Below, one piece after another: positions 6,927 through 11,358 of a DNA stretch of 11,358 nt. Source of the stretch: an uncultured Ureaplasma sp. (GTDB lineage Bacteria > Bacillota_I > Bacilli_A > Mycoplasmatales > Mycoplasmoidaceae); assembly GCA_902782585.1 (NCBI GenBank), contig CACZNK010000025.1, forward strand, positions 1-11,358, read 5' to 3'. Position 1 is the stretch's first letter; every line of letters starts with the position of its first letter. Position numbers and translations under genes: made by a program. Under the pieces are notes generated by a model, which was given only the letters and a program-made list of their open reading frames with translations, made no database searches and was not told the DNA's origin.

Positions 6927-8271
6927 AAAAATTTTCCTTTATAAATTCAAATAATGTATTAATCATTATTGGAATTGGATATGATTTACCTCTTGCCTTG
7001 AATTCACTTGTTCCAGCAATATCTAAATGAATAAAATCAACCCCATTTGTAAATTCTTTTAAAAAACATGCTGCAGATATTGATGAACCATTTGGTTTTT
7101 CAACAGAATTAATTAAATCAGCTAATAATGAGTTCTTTAAAGAATCACTAAAGTATTGATGAAATGGCAAATTTCATACATACTCACCAGTTGCTTTAGC
7201 AGCTTTATTAAATAAATCAATATTAGCTAAATTTGTAGATCAAAAACCAGTATATAAATCACCTAATGCAATAATGATCGCCCCAGTTAATGTAGCAATA
7301 GTTGTAACTGATTTAACACCTAAATCTTTAATAGCATATGTAATTCCATCAGCTAAGATTAATCTACCTTCAGCATCAGCATTAGTGATTTCTACTGTCT
7401 TTTTAGAATATGAAATAATTACATCACCTACTTTAGTACAATTGTCACCAATTTCATTCACTGCTAAAGGCATTACTACTGCTAAATTTGGCTTCATTTT
7501 GTTTAGACAAAATGCATACATAACTCCAGCGGCAATAGCAGCACCTGACATATCATATTGCATACCGACTAAATGATTAGTTGGTTTTAAATTAATACCT
7601 CCAGTATCAAATGTAATACCTTTACCAATAATTGCAAATTTTGGTTTTGAATTTTTAAATTTAATTGAAACTAATTTAGGTTCATGTTTTTGATTTGAAG
7701 CATTACCAACAGAAAGAATTAAACCCATTCGTTTTTTGACTAAATCTGATTTATTTAAAACTTTAATATCAAGTAAATTATTAAAAGGTTTAAAAGTTTT
7801 TTTAATCATTTCAGCAAACGTAGTAGGATTCATATAATTGTTTGGCATTAATTGCATTTTTCTTGCAAAATTATTAGCTTCAACCATTACTTTTGAAACC
7901 TTTAGTAATTTTTGATACTCATTGTTGATAATAAAATTAACATTAATTTCATTATTTTTAGATGTTTTTAAATTGAATGGTAAATTATTGAAGTATTCAC
8001 AATTACACAAAACACATGTAATTACTGCTTGATGAAAATTATTTGGAATAATTGATAAAAAACTATTTAAATCAACATTAAAACTTTTATTAATTTTTCC
8101 AAATAAACCACGAATCATTCAATTAAATTGTCGAAAACAAAAATGTTTTGGATTTAAATAAAAAACAATTTTTTGATCTTGTAAAGAATATGAGTATTGT
8201 TGACTAATTTTAGTTAATTTAGTTGCAACCAAAGTTAATTTATTATTTAATTTACCATTTACCAAATACAT
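6910..8271 (-). CDS. pepA: Leucyl aminopeptidase, M17 family (453 aa)
   Basis: This cytosolic two-metal aminopeptidase removes N-terminal residues from peptides, recycling amino acids for a cell with little biosynthesis. The catalytic domain is clear: GKGITFDTGG with K217 and D222, K229, D240 in QYDMSGAA, and the M17 signature as NADAEGRL with D299, E301 and R303 (the usual N-T-D has become N-A-D). ATLTGA follows at 326-331, then the C-terminal FIHLDIAGTS. Length fits the family. Start ATG 8271 is chosen because the frame continues upstream of the internal Met at 8118 through a UGA Trp (8121-8119); two more UGA Trp codons lie at 7242-7240 and 7193-7168 region (GEYVW). No ribosome binding site precedes the ATG, and a -10-like box sits 9 nt away. 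It overlaps a small membrane-protein gene at its 3' end. Confidence 0.93.
6934..6940 (-). promoter_or_regulatory. Ribosome binding site of the 45-aa membrane protein
   Basis: The minus strand reads AAAGGAA from 6940 to 6934, followed by 7 nt and ATG 6926. It lies inside the last codons of pepA. Most genes here have weak or no Shine-Dalgarno, so this match is what makes the tiny overlapping ORF credible. Confidence 0.6.
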
Positions 8272-8280
8272 AATATAAAT

Positions 8281-8308
8281 ATTCTATATAAAATGACAGT
8301 ATGATTAA
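8281..8308 (-). promoter_or_regulatory. Possible pepA promoter, near-leaderless
   Basis: Minus-strand TTAATC (8308-8303) and TAGAAT (8286-8281) are 16 bp apart, and the -10 ends 9 nt before the pepA ATG. There is no Shine-Dalgarno between them. If used, the mRNA would have only a few bases of leader. The hexamers are imperfect. Confidence 0.25.
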
Positions 8309-8362
8309 AAATTTATTAAACTATTATCAATAACCATTAACTATATCATCTGTAGTTAATTC

Positions 8363-8380
8363 TATTTCTTGCAAGAAATA
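8363..8380. promoter_or_regulatory. 18-bp perfect palindrome, operator candidate
   Basis: TATTTCTTGCAAGAAATA is identical to its reverse complement with no spacer. It lies about 90 bp upstream of the pepA start and overlaps a plus-strand TATAAT at 8379-8384. A perfect dyad of this length with a GC centre fits a site for a dimeric regulator better than a terminator, as it has no loop or T-tract. It does not match the CIRCE heat-shock element. The regulator is unknown. Confidence 0.4.
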
Positions 8381-8760
8381 TAATAATGTCATTTAGATTT
8401 TTGTTTCAAGTATATATTATTATGCACATAGTCATGATATAAGTAATGATAGAATTTGTTCTTATATTCAATCTATATGGTCTACTTTCAAATTTATAAA
8501 TAATTTAAGTTTGAAATTAAAATTATCACTTACATATATATGCTAATTGATTATAATACTTATCATGAATATAGGTTCAATATTTTCATTAAAACAAAAA
8601 TTAATAAACTTAATATTTACTATAAAATTGCAAAAATATAAAAGAATGTAAATCATTATAATTTAAGTAATTTTGAATGATTAGTATCAATTATTCATAG
8701 TTAATTAATTGTCAATTAATACCTGAATAAAAATCCTTACATTTTATCACAATAATTCAT
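8381..8760. other. Non-coding gap between metG and pepA
   Basis: About 380 bp with no convincing gene on either strand. Plus-strand frames give short fragments, such as AHSHDISNDRICSYIQSIW from about 8432 and MLIDYNTYHEYRFNIF from about 8541, that look protein-like but are interrupted and not recognised; they may be remains of a decayed gene or chance. An 8-bp-arm inverted repeat ATTAATTG-T-CAATTAAT lies at 8704-8720. No tRNA-like cloverleaf or strong metG terminator was seen. Confidence 0.4.
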
Positions 8761-8779
8761 AAATATCATGAAATCTTAA

Positions 8780-10747
8780 TTAATTAAATTCATCAAAAAA
8801 TCCGTTTGGTATAAATTGGATATATTTTGTTAAATTTGTCTTTGATAATTTACTAAAAGTTTCAAAGTCAACATTCAGATATATTTCAATAGATTGATTA
8901 CTTAGTGTTGGTGCGCTAATAAAATGGAATTCAAGTGGTAAAATATTAACTATTTTTCCTAAAATATTTTCTAAATCAATTACATTTATGGTCTTATAAT
9001 TTCCATTTTCCAATTGTTTATTTAATGCATCAAGCAATTCTCATCTTTGTTTGCTAAATGATGCTTTTCATAAATTTTCACTAAACTTTAATGAAATAAT
9101 ATCTTCATTGATTTTATCTATCCTATAACACTTAATTTTTACTGGTTCAAAAGATATATTTGAAATACGAGGAAAAATAATTCCTGCTTCGCCAATTTTA
9201 TGATTGTTTAAGACCTCAAATTTATCTAATAATTTTAAATCCAATTCTTTATCAGAAAACAAAAATTGTTTTTTAGCTATTTTCATATGTTTTTTAAGAA
9301 TAGGTGATAAATAGAATATTAAATTCCTCATAACATTAGCAATAATATTTAGAAAATTAAATAATTTAATTTTGTATTCATTATTTTTATCATTACAATT
9401 TATACTTTTACTTTGTTTATATAATTCTCATGGTTTAGTTATTTCAACATATTTGTTAGCCAATGAACTCAAAGAAATAATTTGATTGATTAATTGATTA
9501 AATTCAAAATTATCAATATATAATTTATCCAAATTTTGTTTTAAATATTTAATATCATTAATCAATGTTTTATCATATACATCAAGAGTTTTAGTATTAA
9601 TTTTTGGAATAACCCCTTGATTATATTTGTTAATCATTCCTAATGATCTTAAAAATAAATTTCCAATATTATTAACAAGATCAGAATTATAAGTTTCTAT
9701 AAATAAATCTTTTGAGAATATCCCATCACTTGAAATAGGAATATTTTTCAATAAATAATATCTTAATACATCTGAGCCATATCTATAAACATATTCTACT
9801 GGATCAACTACATTACCTAATGATTTAGACATCTTACCTTCTTTAGTAATAATTCAACCATGAGAAATAATTTTAGATGGTTGTTTTAAATTCAAACATT
9901 TTAATAAAATTGGTCAATAAATACCATGGAAACGTGTAATTTCTTTACCTACAAGATGAATTTTAACAGATTCATCATTATCTCAAAATTCTTTATAAAG
10001 ATGATCATCTTTTCCTAGATATCCTAAACCAGTTAAATATGACATTAGAGCATCAATCCACACATAAAGAATATGATTTTTATTTTCAACAGTATGTACA
10101 CCCCAATCAAATGTAGTTCTTGTTATTGATAAATCTTCAAGACCTGGAGTGATGAAATTATTCATAATTTCATCTATTCTTTCATTAGGAATAATAAAAT
10201 TAGGATTTTGTTTATAAAAATTAATTAATCAATTTTGAAACTTTGAAATTTCTAAAAAATATGAAGATTCAGACTTTTCAACTAATTTATGACCAACTTT
10301 ACAATATAATTGATGATCATCATGCTCAACGGCTGCTGATCTAGTGTAATTTTCTTCACATTGTACACAATATAAACCTTTTCACTCACCCAAATGTACA
10401 AACTTATCTTTATATAATTGACTAAATACATTTTTCACAGCTAAACAATGTTCTAGATTAGTTGTTCTAATAAACGCATCAAAATGAATATCTAAAAGTT
10501 CTCATAAATGTTTAAATTCTTGATAGATGCTATCTACATACTCTTGAGGTTTTTTATTCTCTTTTGCTGCTTTTTCAGCAATTTTTTGACCATGTTCATC
10601 CATTCCAGATAAAAAAATAGCATCATAACCTATTTTTTTCTTAAAACTTACAAAAGTATCACCAATTATGGTAGTAAATGCATGACCAATATGAGGTTTT
10701 CCTGAACCATAATATATAGGTGTTGTAACTACAAATTTCTTTTTCAT
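8780..10747 (-). CDS. metG: Methionyl-tRNA synthetase (655 aa)
   Basis: This class I synthetase charges tRNA-Met with methionine for initiation and elongation. The start shows VTTPIYYGSGKPHIGHAF with HIGH at residues 19-22, then SGMDEHGQK. A zinc-knuckle-like CVQC and C-K-V-G-H follow, then DWGVHTVENKNHILYVWIDA, HLVGKEITRFHG, and KMSKS at 305-309. The anticodon-binding domain carries YVEITKPWELY, with its conserved Trp (residue 440) encoded by UGA 9430-9428. Many in-frame UGA codons fragment the gene under the standard code. IIFPRI (523-528) marks where ordinary enzymes of some 510-550 residues end; here about 127 residues follow that do not look like the usual C-terminal OB-fold (Trbp111) tRNA-binding domain. 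ATG 10747 has no good ribosome binding site; TATAAT lies 7 nt upstream. Confidence 0.95.
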
Positions 10748-10754
10748 TCCAATT

Positions 10755-10760
10755 ATTATA
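10755..10760 (-). promoter_or_regulatory. -10 box TATAAT directly before metG
   Basis: A consensus TATAAT runs from 10760 to 10755 on the minus strand, leaving 7 nt before the metG ATG. Transcription normally starts 6-8 bases after a -10, so the message would begin at or next to the start codon. A clear -35 at 17 bp is absent, as is often so in mycoplasma promoters. Leaderless mRNAs are known in Mycoplasma pneumoniae. Confidence 0.45.
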
Positions 10761-10775
10761 TTTAATAGTTAAGTG

Positions 10776-11351
10776 TTAAATTAAAGTATACATTAATTTA
10801 TTAGATGACTTTTTAGACTTAAATCTAAGTTTATTAGCAATAACTCCAATGGATAAAATCATACATTGATAGTAATGATAATGAATAACAAAGAATAATT
10901 CGAATTAAGAAATATACAACTTGATGTTGTAATAAAAAATTCAAAATACTTATCTTGTCAAATGTAAATAATAATAGTGCAAATATAAGTGTGTGTCCTA
11001 GAAATATTGAATAACTTCTACGATTGTAGTTAGAGATAATAGAATTAAATTTTATTTTTACAATAATATTTAAAGCTTTAGAAATCCATTTCAAAAATAC
11101 AATAAAGAACCATTTGATATTACTAATATGAATAGCGAAATAAATCCAACTAAAGAGATAATCGGCATTGTTTGCAAATTCAATTCTTTAAAATAATGTT
11201 GAAACACCCAACATATGTAAAGAATGAATATCCAATAATGATTAAAAATCAATATACAGCAATATTATGTTAGAAAGAAGTTAAAATCATTATGATTAAT
11301 ATTAATGGCATTATTTTAATATAGAATGTTTGTGAACTTATCATAAAACAT
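10776..11351 (-). pseudogene. Decayed multi-span membrane protein gene
   Basis: No single frame stays open across this stretch, yet hydrophobic, membrane-like segments follow one another in different minus-strand frames: IKIMPLILIIMILTSF, then NIAVYWFLIIIGYSFFTYVG, then MPIISLVGFISLFILVIS, then (from about 11094) a long frame with SYSIFLGHTLIFALLLF and VYFLIRIILCYSLSLLS ending at TAA 10836-10834, and finally MILSIGVIANKLRFKSKKS ending at 10776. The order of spans with a basic C-terminal tail looks like one gene broken by several frameshifts and a stop. The S-Y-S-I-F-L-x-H piece faintly recalls acyltransferase-3 family proteins, but this is weak. AT-rich DNA gives hydrophobic frames easily, so non-coding DNA is the alternative. 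The gene could extend past the window edge. It lies upstream of metG on the same strand. Confidence 0.35.
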
Positions 11352-11358
11352 TTTTAAA

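Noticed and set aside
7274..7576. A 100-codon plus-strand open frame
   Set aside because: It lies wholly antisense to the catalytic core of pepA, whose motifs are unmistakable; the open antisense frame is a by-product of pepA codon use.
8541..8640. 32-codon plus-strand ORF beginning MLIDYNTYHEYR
   Set aside because: No ribosome binding site, no recognised family and no supporting context; kept only as part of the description of the gap.
8704..8720. Inverted repeat ATTAATTG-T-CAATTAAT as a metG terminator
   Set aside because: The stem is almost all A/T, the loop is a single base and no T-tract follows on the minus strand.
1..11358. CRISPR array, tRNA or rRNA genes, complete insertion sequence
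   Set aside because: No regularly spaced repeats, no tRNA-like T-arm and acceptor pairing, no rRNA sequence beyond the 11-base 16S-tail match, and no intact transposase were found on reading both strands.

Overview
The window is AT-rich DNA from a mollicute (Mycoplasma/Ureaplasma-type bacterium). UGA must be read as tryptophan. With UGA as a stop, the type III Res, WhiA, TpiA, PepA and MetRS genes are all cut into pieces. With UGA as Trp they become full-length proteins, and several UGA codons fall on invariant Trp positions (TpiA N-W-K, MetRS P-W-E-L). The trxB-whiA adjacency is, as I recall it, also found in the M. genitalium/M. pneumoniae lineage. That suggests but does not prove this branch. 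All coordinates below assume genetic code 4.

Left, plus strand (1-3549): an accessory, defence-type block. It opens with the 3' part of a type III restriction-modification mod gene, broken by one missing base at a run of seven A. One base after the mod stop comes an intact, compact type III res gene with helicase motifs and a PD-ExK nuclease. Then follows a short GC-richer islet with a promoter, a tight GGGCT/AGCCC hairpin and repeated heptamers. Last is a 128-residue Trp-rich protein that resembles, weakly, the MazF/ToxN toxin fold. This last unit is the best candidate for something undescribed.

Middle, minus strand (6372 down to 3555): an operon tpiA-trxB-whiA, with a 19-nt gap between tpiA and trxB and a TAATG overlap between trxB and whiA. 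It faces the defence block tail to tail with only 5 bp between stops. TpiA (glycolysis) and TrxB (thiol redox) keep their catalytic residues but depart from family consensus at several normally invariant ligand-binding positions. WhiA is the conserved DNA-binding protein.

Right-middle, minus strand (8271 down to 6429): pepA (M17 leucyl aminopeptidase), an overlapping 45-residue single-span membrane protein with a strong ribosome binding site, and a small, very basic hypothetical ORF. About 500 bp of mostly non-coding DNA with an 18-bp perfect palindrome separates pepA from metG.

Right, minus strand (10747 down to 8780): metG, methionyl-tRNA synthetase, with an unusual C-terminal extension and a -10 box so close to the ATG that the mRNA may be leaderless. 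Upstream of it (10776-11351) is what looks like a decayed integral-membrane protein gene. I saw no tRNA, rRNA, CRISPR array or intact insertion sequence.
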